Source of the DNA: Shouchella hunanensis
Lineage (GTDB): Bacteria; Bacillota; Bacilli; Bacillales; Bacillaceae_D
Length of the DNA stretch: 64,000 nt
Assembly (NCBI RefSeq): GCF_028735875.1
Contig: NZ_CP117834.1
Location: 3,894,001-3,958,000, forward strand
Direction of reading: 5' to 3'
Shown: positions 47,708-56,309 of the stretch, in pieces
Numbering within the stretch: position 1 is the first letter of the stretch
Layout: each line of letters begins with the position of its first letter
Position numbers and translations under genes: made by a program
Notes under the pieces: generated by a model
Told to the model about the DNA's origin: nothing
Database searches by the model: none
Seen by the model: only the letters and a program-made list of their open reading frames with translations

Positions 47708-48868
47708 CTATTTCACTAAAGCTACAATTTTTTGTGCGCCATCGGCCATTGAATCAGCAGCTGTAATATTTAAGCCTGACTCTTTTAATAGTTGTTTTCC
47801 AAGCTCCACGTTCGTACCTTCTAAACGAACAACTAATGGAATCTCAAGTCCAACTTCTTTCGTAGCTGTAATGACGCCTTCAGCGATAATGTCACATTTC
47901 ATAATTCCTCCGAAAATGTTCACAAAAATACCTTTTACATTTTCATCAGATAAAATGAGCTTAAATGCTTCAGTTACTTTTTCCGCTGTCGCACCGCCCC
48001 CAACGTCAAGGAAGTTCGCGGGATCACCATTGTAATGCTTAATGATATCCATTGTAGCCATAGCGAGACCAGCTCCATTAACCATGCAGCCGATATTTCC
48101 ATCTAATGCAATATAATTTAAGTCATGTTTAGAAGCTTCAATCTCTTTTACATCTTCTTCTTCTAAATCACGTAATTCGACAATATCTTTATGACGATAA
48201 AGCGCATTGGAATCAAAATTGAATTTCGCATCAAGCGCCATTACTTTGCCATCTCCTGTTGTAACTAGAGGGTTAATTTCAGCAATGGATGCGTCTTTAT
48301 CAACAAACACTTTGTATAGACCCATCATAAATTTAACCGCTTGACCAACAAGCTCTTTCGGTATGTTTATGTTAAATGCAACACGTCTTGCTTGAAATCC
48401 TTGTAAGCCGACAGCTGGATCAATCACTTCTTTAAAGATTTTTTCAGGTGTTGCTTCCGCTACCTCTTCAATCTCTGTTCCACCTTCTTCAGATGCCATA
48501 AGGACAACGCTTGATGTTGCACGGTCGACTACGAGTCCAATATAGTACTCATTTTTGATGTCGCAACCTTCTTCAACGAGTAAGCGCTTTACTTCTTTAC
48601 CTGCTGGCCCAGTTTGGTGTGTAACAAGTGTTTTACCAAGAATCTCATCCGCATATGTACGAACGTCTTCCAAATTTTTTGCGACTTTAACGCCACCTGC
48701 TTTTCCACGTCCGCCTGCATGAATTTGCGCTTTTACGACAGACACAGAAGAACCAAGTTCCTTTGCCGCTTCTACTGCTTCGTCAACAGAGAATGCTACT
48801 TTACCGTTTGGAACGGCAACTCCGTAAGAACGAAGAATTTCTTTACCCTGATACTCATGGATATTCAT
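47708..48868 (-). CDS. sucC: Succinyl-CoA synthetase beta subunit
   Basis: ATP-grasp beta subunit that forms succinyl-CoA synthetase with SucD. The 386-residue protein begins [20 protein letters not shown], has the nucleotide-binding [18 protein letters not shown], and ends with the CoA-ligase domain ([17 protein letters not shown] and following). Start ATG at 48868 with a GGAGG-type site (CAGGAGGC) upstream. The promoter region carries an inverted repeat. Confidence 0.98.
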   Translation of the reverse strand: MNIHEYQGKEILRSYGVAVPNGKVAFSVDEAVEAAKELGSSVSVVKAQIHAGGRGKAGGVKVAKNLEDVRTYADEILGKTLVTHQTGPAGKEVKRLLVEEGCDIKNEYYIGLVVDRATSSVVLMASEEGGTEIEEVAEATPEKIFKEVIDPAVGLQGFQARRVAFNINIPKELVGQAVKFMMGLYKVFVDKDASIAEINPLVTTGDGKVMALDAKFNFDSNALYRHKDIVELRDLEEEDVKEIEASKHDLNYIALDGNIGCMVNGAGLAMATMDIIKHYNGDPANFLDVGGGATAEKVTEAFKLILSDENVKGIFVNIFGGIMKCDIIAEGVITATKEVGLEIPLVVRLEGTNVELGKQLLKESGLNITAADSMADGAQKIVALVK

Positions 48869-48890
48869 TCTCTCTCCAGCCTCCTGTTAT

Positions 48891-48919
48891 ATCATACACT
48901 CGACTCTCGTGTACGAGAA
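48891..48919 (-). promoter_or_regulatory. Candidate sucCD promoter with overlapping inverted repeat
   Basis: On the minus strand: -10 TATGAT (48896-48891), 17-bp spacer, weak -35 TTCTCG (48919-48914), about 25 nt before sucC. A near-palindrome TCTCGT-GT-ACGAGA (plus strand 48905-48918) covers the -35 and spacer and could be an operator. The -35 is poor, so the promoter is moderately supported. Confidence 0.45.
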
Positions 48920-49004
48920 TTTTCGTTACTAAGACGAAATCCTTTTTTATTTTAGCATTTTTTTTCATGCTTGTGGAGGGGTAAACGCTATCATTCCGAC
49001 AATT

Positions 49005-49172
49005 TCATTTCTTTTCTTTATTATTTTTCTTTTTTTCGGTTTTTTTCTTGTCTTTGTCACCTTTTTCAAACAATTCCTTAAATCCCTTTGCCTGCTGCTC
49101 TTGCTGAACCTGAGGAAACATTTGGCCAAATTCCCCTGAAAATTCTTCTTCATGATTCCGTTTGTTCGACAT
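49005..49172 (-). CDS. Small Lys-rich protein of unknown function
   Basis: A 55-codon ORF between the ylqG-position gene and sucC, too short to stand out by length. It has a clear ribosome-binding site (TGGAGGCG, 5-6 nt before ATG 49172). The product begins MSNKRNHEEEFSGEFGQMF and ends in a highly basic tail of Lys, Glu and Asn (KKKTEKKKNNKEKK). In B. subtilis this slot holds ylqH, a protein like the FlhB C-terminal domain; this ORF shows no resemblance to it. A longer, differently framed ORF over the same bases is Cys/Arg-rich and lacks a ribosome-binding site. I do not recognise a family. Confidence 0.5.
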   Translation of the reverse strand: MSNKRNHEEEFSGEFGQMFPQVQQEQQAKGFKELFEKGDKDKKKTEKKKNNKEKK

Positions 49173-49232
49173 ACACACGCCTCCATTTTTCTTTTTAATA
49201 TGGTCAAAATGAAGGCTTTTATGTACGTTGAA

Positions 49233-49907
49233 CTAAATTCGAAAGTCCAATGACATTTTTTGAGTCATTTGCTGTTGCTTTAAAGCGACGTATGCAAACA
49301 TACTCTTTTTAAAGTGATCTGTCGACGTATCCCAATGATGGTTTTTCAAACACGTATAGGCGGCTTGAACAGTCGTTAATGATGGTTGAGTACGGAGCGC
49401 ACCACCCTTTATCATGTCTGCACACTCTGGGAATTGATTTAGTTGTTGAGCAATCGTTTCCGGTGTTAACGCTTGCTGTTGGATCGTATGAATCCATAAA
49501 ACGTGTTCATCTGTTAGAGACAAATTCCACTCCTTCACACATTGATTAACAATCGTTTTAAAGCTGGTTGAGGTCATGTTCAACTGTTTTTTTAAGGTGA
49601 ATAGGTCGCGAATAAGGCTATGACTAATGGGACTTTGGCTAGTGTAATACACGTTTAATAACCACTCGTTTATACAGAAATATGCTGCTACAGCGGCTAT
49701 CGTTGGCTTTGTTTGAAGAAGACGCAGCGTCAGAGCTGGGGCAGGCTTTGTTAGTTGAAACCAATAGCTTTTTCCTACTACTAACTCTGCATCCGTATAG
49801 GCAATGAGCTGTTGATTCTGAATGCGAATTCTCGCTCTCTTTTTTTGTGGGTAAAGGGCAACGATTGCTCCAAAAACGAGTTGATTTGTTTTCCACACGA
49901 TTGCCAT
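49233..49907 (-). CDS. Conserved hypothetical protein in the ylqG position
   Basis: A 224-residue protein starting MAIVWKTNQLVFGAIVALYP, directly after rnhB (start codon adjacent to the rnhB stop). It has no membrane segment or recognised catalytic motif. The first half looks like a small beta domain (RARIRIQNQQLIAYTDAELV), the second is mostly helical. By position it corresponds to B. subtilis ylqG, but that protein is, as I recall, about 500 residues, so this one may be reduced. I assign no function. Confidence 0.7.
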   Translation of the reverse strand: MAIVWKTNQLVFGAIVALYPQKKRARIRIQNQQLIAYTDAELVVGKSYWFQLTKPAPALTLRLLQTKPTIAAVAAYFCINEWLLNVYYTSQSPISHSLIRDLFTLKKQLNMTSTSFKTIVNQCVKEWNLSLTDEHVLWIHTIQQQALTPETIAQQLNQFPECADMIKGGALRTQPSLTTVQAAYTCLKNHHWDTSTDHFKKSMFAYVALKQQQMTQKMSLDFRI

Positions 49908-50693
49908 CTATTGATCCTTCGGGTGAATACGCGACTTTCCCCGCTCAAGCACAGGTCTAAACGTACGACGATGTTCCCTTGTCATGCCGTACATTTCTAA
50001 TGCGTCTAGATGCTGTTTCGTCCCGTAACCAGCATGTTGCTCAAATCCATACTCTGGATAAACGTGGGCTAGTTGTTCCATGTAGTCATCGCGCCATACT
50101 TTAGCGAGTACCGAACCCGCTGCAATGGATATACTTTTTGAATCACCCTTAATGAGGGAACGTTGGGAAGTGTCTATTGGAAGCTCAATCGCATCAAGTA
50201 ATAAATAATCTGCTCCAACACGTAATTGTTGAATCGCTTGCACCATCGCTCGTTTTGTTGCAATCAAGATATTTGTTTCATCAATCTCTTTAGCAGACAT
50301 GCTTACAATTTGATAATCCACCGCGTGCTCTTTTATGTATGCTGCATACTGCTCACGATTTTCTTTCGATAATTTCTTTGAATCCGTTAAACCGAGTAAC
50401 TTAAAGTCTGTTGGTAAAATCACTGCAGCAGCTGTAACGGGTCCAGCCAATGGTCCTCTCCCTACTTCATCTACACCGCAAATGGCTTGGTACCCTTGTT
50501 GACGTAATTCAAGCTCATAAATGCTCATTTCTTGATGCATTTGCTCAATAGAAGCCATTCTCATTTGGGCCGCATCGTATCGTTTCAGTAGTGCCTGTAC
50601 ACCTTTTCGATGATCTTCTCTTAGTCCATTCACTTGTTCGGTCGTTAATTCGTTGTTCGCCAATTGGCTTTTTATGGTTGTTATTGAAATCAC
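49908..50693 (-). CDS. rnhB: Ribonuclease HII
   Basis: Removes RNA from RNA-DNA hybrids and single ribonucleotides from DNA. The 261-residue protein has an N-terminal extension of about 66 residues, as in B. subtilis. The catalytic core begins ICGVDEVGRGPLAGPVTAAAV (Asp-Glu of the DEVGRG motif), with further Asp residues in LLDAIELP and VLAKVWRDD. The start is GTG at 50693 with AAGGAGAAG upstream. The divergent gene at 50770 starts 76 nt away. Confidence 0.96.
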   Translation of the reverse strand: MISITTIKSQLANNELTTEQVNGLREDHRKGVQALLKRYDAAQMRMASIEQMHQEMSIYELELRQQGYQAICGVDEVGRGPLAGPVTAAAVILPTDFKLLGLTDSKKLSKENREQYAAYIKEHAVDYQIVSMSAKEIDETNILIATKRAMVQAIQQLRVGADYLLLDAIELPIDTSQRSLIKGDSKSISIAAGSVLAKVWRDDYMEQLAHVYPEYGFEQHAGYGTKQHLDALEMYGMTREHRRTFRPVLERGKSRIHPKDQ

Positions 50694-50769
50694 GTTCTTC
50701 TTCTCCTTTTTTTCTTTTCATCTATGATATAGTAGGAATGCATGATTTATAGAGTAGGAGTTTATATGT

Positions 50770-51525
50770 ATGGCATTATCAGAAGTCATTATTCTTATTG
50801 TTATCGGCTTTATAGCTGGAGTCATTAACACCGTTTCAGCAGGAGGTTCTTTATTAACATTACCATTACTACTTTTTATTGGGTTACCTGCAACAGAAGC
50901 AAACGCAACAAACCGAGTGGCGATCGTCGCTCAAAGCATCACGTCCATTATTACCTTTAAACGAAAGCAATCGCTTCAACTAAGAAAAAATGCAACGATC
51001 TATTTAACTTCGGCTGTTGGCGCTATTTTCGGTGCTTTTTCGGCTTTGTCGATTAGTGACCGTACATTCGTTTTTATTTTGGCTCTTACTATGGTCACAT
51101 CCATTTTATTTTTAATTTGGAATCCCCTCAAAGCTGTAAATCGCTCTGTTACACTAACGCCCTTCATGTCGTTTTTAGGTGGTGCACTAACGATTGGAAT
51201 TGGATTTTATAGTGGCTTCATTCAAGTCGGTGTCGGCTTTTATATTATGATTCTCGCTATCTTACTGTATAAAAGATCATTCGCTGAAGCAACGCTTATA
51301 AAAATCATTGTTGCTGGTGTATCTGTGTCACTCTCTCTTGTCATTTATGCAGCTAATGGACAAGTCAACTGGCTCGTAGGGGTTGTTCTCGCTTCTGGTA
51401 ATATGGCCGGAGCGCTATTAGGTAGCCGTATCGTTTTAGGAAAACAAACAAAATGGATTCGTATCGTTCTTATCTGCACGATCTTGTTAATGGCTATTCG
51501 CCTACTGTTCGAACTGTACACTTAA
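50770..51525 (+). CDS. TauE/SafE-family membrane permease (sulfite exporter-like)
   Basis: The only plus-strand gene in the window. The 251-residue product is a TauE/SafE (formerly DUF81) membrane protein with about seven or eight hydrophobic segments. It begins with IILIVIGFIAGVINTVSAGG, the family's characteristic first helix, and has a second repeat beginning around PFMSFLGGALTIGIGFYSGF. Homologues export sulfite, sulfoacetate and other organosulfur anions, but the substrate here cannot be told. AGGAG lies 9 nt before ATG 50770. It interrupts the rnhB-rbgA order and probably entered by insertion. Confidence 0.88.
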   Translation: MALSEVIILIVIGFIAGVINTVSAGGSLLTLPLLLFIGLPATEANATNRVAIVAQSITSIITFKRKQSLQLRKNATIYLTSAVGAIFGAFSALSISDRTFVFILALTMVTSILFLIWNPLKAVNRSVTLTPFMSFLGGALTIGIGFYSGFIQVGVGFYIMILAILLYKRSFAEATLIKIIVAGVSVSLSLVIYAANGQVNWLVGVVLASGNMAGALLGSRIVLGKQTKWIRIVLICTILLMAIRLLFELYT

Positions 51526-51540
51526 TCGTTTCTTACGCAC

Positions 51541-51574
51541 AAAACCGAGAATGCGATAACGCCATTCTCGGTCT
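51541..51574. terminator. Terminator between the convergent TauE-like gene and rbgA
   Basis: 10-bp inverted repeat ACCGAGAATG / CATTCTCGGT with a 9-nt loop (51544-51572). On the minus strand it is followed by TTTTGTG, good for rbgA transcripts. It also lies about 18 nt past the plus-strand gene, where the T-tract is poor, so it may serve both. Confidence 0.75.
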
Positions 51575-51585
51575 ATACGGTTCAC

Positions 51586-52449
51586 TTATTCAGGCGTTGG
51601 CACACGCTCTAACGTTATTCGTCCAATCGTGCCGCTTCTAAGCTCTCTTAATAGTAGTTCTGCCGTACGATCGTAATCAACAAGCCCTCCGCGCAACATA
51701 CAACCTCGTTTACGACCAATCTCATCAAACAGACTACCCATATCTTCACCATCTATATCATCGTCAAGCTGATAGCGCTTTTTTATGAGTTCAGGATAAA
51801 CGTCGAGACAATAGCGCAGAACGAACGCCGCCACGTCCCCATAATCAAGCAATTCATCTTTAATAGCGCCAGTCGCAGCTAAACGAAAACCAACTTCTTG
51901 GTCTTCAAATTTCGGCCATAATATTCCTGGGGTATCAAGTAGATCTAAACTTGTGCCTACTTTAATCCATTGCTGTTGCTTCGTAATTCCAGGTCGATCG
52001 CCTACTTTTGCTTGCCGTTTATTGACGAGGCGATTAATAAACGTCGACTTTCCAACATTAGGAATACCCAGAATGACCGCTCGAAGCGCCCTAGGCTTCA
52101 TTCCTTTTGATTCCCATTTTCTATATAAATCTTTTGCTAGTGCTTGGCACGCTGGTACAATCTTTTTGACTCCTTGACCGGTTTGGGAGTTTACTTCAAC
52201 GACTGCATGACCTTGCCGTTCAAAAAAATGCTTCCAGTGTTCTGTTTGTTTCGGATCTGCTAAATCTGTTTTATTTAATAAAATAAGACGAGGCTTATGC
52301 TGGACAAGCTCATCAATGACAGGGTTTTGCGAAGACACTGGAATTCGTGCGTCTAAGAGCTCAATGACAACGTCGATCATCGACAGTTTCTCATTGATCT
52401 CTCGTCGTGCTTTCGCCATATGCCCTGGATACCATTGAATGGTTTTCAT
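51586..52449 (-). CDS. rbgA: Ribosome biogenesis GTPase RbgA (YlqF)
   Basis: Circularly permuted GTPase needed for late 50S subunit assembly. The 287-residue protein has G4 LLNKTDLAD before G1 GIPNVGKSTFINRLVNK and G3 DTPG (LLDTPGILWPKF), the diagnostic permuted order. It begins TIQWYPGHMAKARREINEKL. It lies after lepB (15-nt gap) and is followed by a terminator shared with the convergent gene. Confidence 0.97.
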   Translation of the reverse strand: MKTIQWYPGHMAKARREINEKLSMIDVVIELLDARIPVSSQNPVIDELVQHKPRLILLNKTDLADPKQTEHWKHFFERQGHAVVEVNSQTGQGVKKIVPACQALAKDLYRKWESKGMKPRALRAVILGIPNVGKSTFINRLVNKRQAKVGDRPGITKQQQWIKVGTSLDLLDTPGILWPKFEDQEVGFRLAATGAIKDELLDYGDVAAFVLRYCLDVYPELIKKRYQLDDDIDGEDMGSLFDEIGRKRGCMLRGGLVDYDRTAELLLRELRSGTIGRITLERVPTPE

Positions 52450-52464
52450 TTCTACACCTACTTA

Positions 52465-53016
52465 CTATTCTACAATTGATATATTTTCAAAAGGGTAAAA
52501 GATGACATTTGCTTTTCCAATGACATCTTCTTTTGAAACGAGTCCGATGGCACGGCTATCTTTACTTAAGCGTCGATTATCTCCCATAACAAAATACGAT
52601 TCTTCTGGAATGATGGTATTACCTGTAATCTCTTCCAACGTAAAATCACCTGTTAACAGTTGACCTTGTTGGACGCTTTTCTTTAAACCTTCAAGATAGG
52701 GTTCTTCTACAGCCTCTCCGTTAATGAACAAAGTATCCTCTCGATAAACTAACTCATCACCTGGTACGCCAATTACTCGTTTAATATAATTTTTTCCTTC
52801 AGGGGCATGAAACACAATGATATCAAACCGCTCTGGTTTTGAAAATGCATATTCAATTTGATTCACAATCATTTTGTCACCAGAATCAAGCGTTGGCTGC
52901 ATCGAGTGACCGTCTACCACAATCGGCGCCAACAAAAACATGCGGACGAGAACAGTTGTAATTAAAGCAATGCTGAGGATCTTTGCCCACTCTACAAGAT
53001 TTGCGCGACTTTTCAT
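52465..53016 (-). CDS. lepB: Type I signal peptidase
   Basis: Membrane serine protease that removes signal peptides. The 183-residue protein has an N-terminal membrane helix (ILSIALITTVLVRMFLLAPI), the catalytic Ser38 in VDGHSMQPTL, the catalytic Lys79 in NYIKRVIGVPGDE, and the conserved GDNRRLSKDSR. It is the short Gram-positive (SipS-like) form. It lies between rplS and rbgA, as in several other Bacillus genomes. Confidence 0.95.
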   Translation of the reverse strand: MKSRANLVEWAKILSIALITTVLVRMFLLAPIVVDGHSMQPTLDSGDKMIVNQIEYAFSKPERFDIIVFHAPEGKNYIKRVIGVPGDELVYREDTLFINGEAVEEPYLEGLKKSVQQGQLLTGDFTLEEITGNTIIPEESYFVMGDNRRLSKDSRAIGLVSKEDVIGKANVIFYPFENISIVE

Positions 53017-53167
53017 CTCGTGCCCTCCCTTCCTTCTATCATACCATGTTTTAATCCGTCAGGCATCGAATATTGAAAAGGGTTTTTCCTTTTATAAGCG
53101 TAGCAGACAGTCCCTTTATTTCTTCATGTCGTACGTTTCCCTGAGAAAATAGACGTCTCATTGGACG

Positions 53168-53208
53168 CAAAAAGAAGCGCCCCTCATATCGAGGAACGCC
53201 TCTTCTTT
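53168..53208 (-). terminator. Terminator after rplS
   Basis: Long imperfect inverted repeat with AAAGAAG and CTTCTTT arms extended inward by GCG/CGC and TTCCTC/GAGGGG. On the minus strand it is followed by TTTTT. It lies about 35 nt after the rplS stop. Confidence 0.82.
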
Positions 53209-53242
53209 AGTGGTCATATAGACTACAACCACAGATGGTACA

Positions 53243-53590
53243 TTAACGACGGATTTCTTTAATACGTGCTTTTTTACCACGTAGGCTACGTAGGTAATAA
53301 AGTTTCGCACGACGTACGCGTCCTTGACGCTTCACTTCGATCTTTTCGATCTTTGGTGAATGTAATGGGAATGTACGTTCAACACCTACACCGTAAGAGA
53401 TTTTGCGTGCAATAAACGTTTCGCTGATACCAGATCCACGACGCTTAATGACAACACCTTCAAATAACTGAATACGCTCACGAGTACCCTCAACAACTTT
53501 TACGTGAATTGAAAGAGTATCCCCTGGACGAAAATCAGGATGATCAGTACGCAACTGCTCTGTAGTGATTTCTTTAATAAGGTTGCTCAT
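53243..53590 (-). CDS. rplS: 50S ribosomal protein L19
   Basis: L19, at the 30S-50S interface. The 115-residue product has the signature [21 protein letters not shown] and ends [12 protein letters not shown] 53590 is preceded by AGGGAGGGA. It has its own promoter and leader, although trmD and argS are upstream on the same strand. A strong terminator follows. Confidence 0.98.
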   Translation of the reverse strand: MSNLIKEITTEQLRTDHPDFRPGDTLSIHVKVVEGTRERIQLFEGVVIKRRGSGISETFIARKISYGVGVERTFPLHSPKIEKIEVKRQGRVRRAKLYYLRSLRGKKARIKEIRR

Positions 53591-53679
53591 CGTATCGTTC
53601 CCTCCTTCCCTACAGACATTCTTGCTTACTTAAGCAGCGGAATATCGTAATCTCGCTAATGAATGCTCATTAGTCACAA
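53591..53679 (-). promoter_or_regulatory. Leader of rplS, candidate L19-type ribosomal leader
   Basis: The roughly 88-nt leader carries two perfect small hairpins on the minus strand: CTAATGA/TCATTAG around a GCAT loop (53656-53673) and GCTT/AAGC (53624-53635). From memory, an L19 leader is described upstream of rplS in Bacillus. The position fits, but I did not compare with its covariance model. Confidence 0.5.
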
Positions 53680-53684
53680 CTATT

Positions 53685-53713
53685 ATCATAGCATAAACCA
53701 TTGCCTTAGACAA
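53685..53713 (-). promoter_or_regulatory. SigmaA-type promoter of rplS
   Basis: On the minus strand: -35 TTGTCT (53713-53708), exactly 17-bp spacer, -10 TATGAT (53690-53685). It lies between argS and rplS, about 120 nt before the start codon. Confidence 0.75.
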
Positions 53714-53721
53714 CCAACCAA

Positions 53722-55551
53722 TTAAATTCTTTCAAGCTTCGGTAGCCCTAAAATTGAAAAGACAACTTCTAATTGCTGCTTGACGAGCTCTGTTAGTTTT
53801 AACCGTCTCTTTTGCTCGTCAGGTGTCGCTTTAATAACAGGACAAAGCGCATAGAAACGATTGTATAAACTTGCTAATTCAAATGCAAATGTACAAAGCA
53901 AATTCGGCTCTAATTCACTAATCGAGCGTTCAAATGTACCATTCCAGCCAGACACATGTTTGAGAATCGCTCGTTCAGCGTCTTCCGCTTCGGCAAATGA
54001 CCCTTCTGTTGAAGTTAAGTCGGCTGCTTGAGCTTTTTGCAAAATGCTATTTGCCCGTGCATACGTGTAAATTAAATAGATTCCTGTGTTACCTGTTACT
54101 TGTGTAGCCTCGTCTAAATCAAAAATAATATCCGATGTTGTGTTATAGCGCAACATATTGTAACGAATTGCGGCAAATGTCAGTGCTTGAATCGTTTGCT
54201 CATTTGCCTCTGGGCTTTGCACGCGTATGGCTTCTTTCATTTCCACAATTAACTCACTGATTTTGATGCCAATTCCTTTACGACCAGACATCGCATACAC
54301 TTCTTTCCCTTCTACCGTTTCTAAACCAAGCTTAGATGCCGTATTTTTACTAAGGGATACGACGCCGTAGGAAACGTGCTTTAATTGAGCAGCTTCCGTC
54401 TCGTAGCCAGCAGCGTGAAGGGCTTGCTTCACAACTTTCTGAGGATATTCTTGACGATAATCAATGACATTAATGACTGCGTTTCCTCGCCCAAACGGTT
54501 GTGGTTGCCCTACTGCACTGGTTGTCCAAAGAGTCTCTGTTTTTTGCTTGTACAAAAAGTCATTTTCTAGTAAACCAAATTTCCACATGTGGTAAGCAAT
54601 ATCTTTTGCCGTATACGTTAACACACCATTAGACCGGATCAATACTTTGTCTGCTTGATGTTCAGCAGACTCTTCATTTGCCTCTTGCTTATCATTCGTG
54701 CGAATGACCCAGCAGCCAGCTTGAGGACCGTGTTCTTGTTTAAAAAACACCTCAGTTGTTTTTAATTTTTCAAATGCCCGATCCCAGAATCCATTCGCAA
54801 TGATGTCTCGCTCCCACACTAACAAATCGTAAGTAATATCAAACTGTCCCATTTCTTCGACGTGCTCGGCAGACAACTTATCTGCAACTGCGTAACCAAG
54901 CCAAGAGATACTGTTATTACCTTCTTCAAGCTTATGTAATACATTATCACGCTTATCTGTAGATAACTCACCTTTATCGTACATCTGATTTAAAGACGAA
55001 TAAACATCCCAACAATAGTCACCAAAGCGGGTTGCCGGTTTATCAGACTCCGTATGAAGAAGTGCCGTAAGGGTATCTGCCAGCTGGTTACCGAGGTCAT
55101 CGATATAGTTATGCGTTTCCACTTCATGATGATCCTGTTTCATCATTCGTGCTAGCGTATCACCAATACATGCGTTTCGTAAATGGCCAATATGTGCTGA
55201 TTTATTTGGATTAATGGATGTATGCTCAATGACAACTTTTTGTTTATCCACCTGTTTGTCCGTTGATGCAAAGAAAGCGACCTTATCCCAAGCTATAAAG
55301 AAGTTAATAAACCCCGGTCGAACAACATCTATTTGTTTAACCGGCAACTTTGTTTCTACAAGCTTCTCTTTTAGATCAAGCGCAATATCATATGGATTTT
55401 TCTTCGCAACCCGCGCAAGTTTCATCGCAATATTCGTTGCGTAGTCACCATGAGCAAGCTGTGCTGGCTGCTCAATTTCCACCTGCACATCGCAATCGTA
55501 CGTTTTCACAATGTCTTTAATGGTTTGTTGAAGAATTTGGCCGATTTCCAT
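53722..55551 (-). CDS. argS: Divergent arginyl-tRNA synthetase
   Basis: Class I aminoacyl-tRNA synthetase charging tRNA-Arg. The 609-residue protein has the N-terminal Add-1-type domain (HGDYATNIAMKLARVAKKNP) and the HIGH motif (residues 120-123 in SAHIGHLRN). The KMSKS region is replaced by MSGRKGIGIKIS near residue 421. The C-terminal anticodon-binding domain ends with LGLPKLERI. It is not the usual Bacillus ArgRS (556 residues; VSANPTGDLHLGHARGAA and KMSKRTG). It lies between trmD (17-nt gap) and rplS, where B. subtilis has no gene. It is probably a second, horizontally acquired argS, if the standard one exists elsewhere. Confidence 0.9.
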   Translation of the reverse strand: MEIGQILQQTIKDIVKTYDCDVQVEIEQPAQLAHGDYATNIAMKLARVAKKNPYDIALDLKEKLVETKLPVKQIDVVRPGFINFFIAWDKVAFFASTDKQVDKQKVVIEHTSINPNKSAHIGHLRNACIGDTLARMMKQDHHEVETHNYIDDLGNQLADTLTALLHTESDKPATRFGDYCWDVYSSLNQMYDKGELSTDKRDNVLHKLEEGNNSISWLGYAVADKLSAEHVEEMGQFDITYDLLVWERDIIANGFWDRAFEKLKTTEVFFKQEHGPQAGCWVIRTNDKQEANEESAEHQADKVLIRSNGVLTYTAKDIAYHMWKFGLLENDFLYKQKTETLWTTSAVGQPQPFGRGNAVINVIDYRQEYPQKVVKQALHAAGYETEAAQLKHVSYGVVSLSKNTASKLGLETVEGKEVYAMSGRKGIGIKISELIVEMKEAIRVQSPEANEQTIQALTFAAIRYNMLRYNTTSDIIFDLDEATQVTGNTGIYLIYTYARANSILQKAQAADLTSTEGSFAEAEDAERAILKHVSGWNGTFERSISELEPNLLCTFAFELASLYNRFYALCPVIKATPDEQKRRLKLTELVKQQLEVVFSILGLPKLERI

Positions 55552-55568
55552 TCTATTACTCCTTTGTT

Positions 55569-56309
55569 TTATTGTTTCGTTTCGCTCTTTAACTGTTCAA
55601 TAAATGCTGCCTCTTCTTTTGTTAGTGCATACCCATTTAATAAATCCGGACGTCGCTTGAACGTTCGGCGCAACGATTCTTCTCTTCGCCACTTCTCAAT
55701 ATTTTCATGATGGCCAGAGCGCAAAACATCCGGAACGGTTAGACCTCGAAATGTAGCTGGCCTTGTATAATGAGGGTGTTCTAACAGCCCAGTAGAATAA
55801 GAATCGGTTACCGCAGAATCTTCATTACCAAGCACACCTGGAAGAAGACGTGTAATACTGTCAGCAAGAACCATTGCTGCGAGTTCACCACCAGTAAGAA
55901 CAAAATCACCAATTGAAATTTCATCTGTAACAAGTGACTCTCGCACCCGCTCATCAAAACCTTCATAATGTCCACAAAGGAAGACGATATGGTCTTCTTG
56001 AGAAAATTCTTCTGCTTTTGCTTGTGTAAAACGTTCCCCTTGAGGACATAGGAGTACAATTCTTGGCTTTTTCCCGCCTTGTTCAGTCACATGATCTACT
56101 GCATCAAAAATTGGTTGAGGGGTTAGCACCATGCCTGCACCACCGCCATATGGATAATCGTCCACTTTTCGATGTTTATTCGTTGTAAATTCGCGGAAAT
56201 CAATTGCTTGAAACGTAACGAGTCCTTTTTCCTGAGCTTGTTTTAATATAGATGACCCAAACACACCTGTAAACATTTCTGGAAATAGTGTTAAAATATC
56301 TATTTTCAT
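55569..56309 (-). CDS. trmD: tRNA (guanine-N1)-methyltransferase TrmD
   Basis: Makes m1G37 in tRNAs, needed to prevent frameshifting. The 246-residue SPOUT enzyme has the knot region [22 protein letters not shown] and upstream [17 protein letters not shown]. It overlaps rimM by 4 nt. The length and motifs are standard. Confidence 0.98.
   Translation of the reverse strand: MKIDILTLFPEMFTGVFGSSILKQAQEKGLVTFQAIDFREFTTNKHRKVDDYPYGGGAGMVLTPQPIFDAVDHVTEQGGKKPRIVLLCPQGERFTQAKAEEFSQEDHIVFLCGHYEGFDERVRESLVTDEISIGDFVLTGGELAAMVLADSITRLLPGVLGNEDSAVTDSYSTGLLEHPHYTRPATFRGLTVPDVLRSGHHENIEKWRREESLRRTFKRRPDLLNGYALTKEEAAFIEQLKSETKQ

Noticed and set aside
48965-49207. 80-codon minus-strand frame between the ylqG-position gene and sucC
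   Set aside because: Cys/Arg-rich translation with no ribosome-binding site; the 55-codon frame at 49005-49172 over the same bases has a good one.
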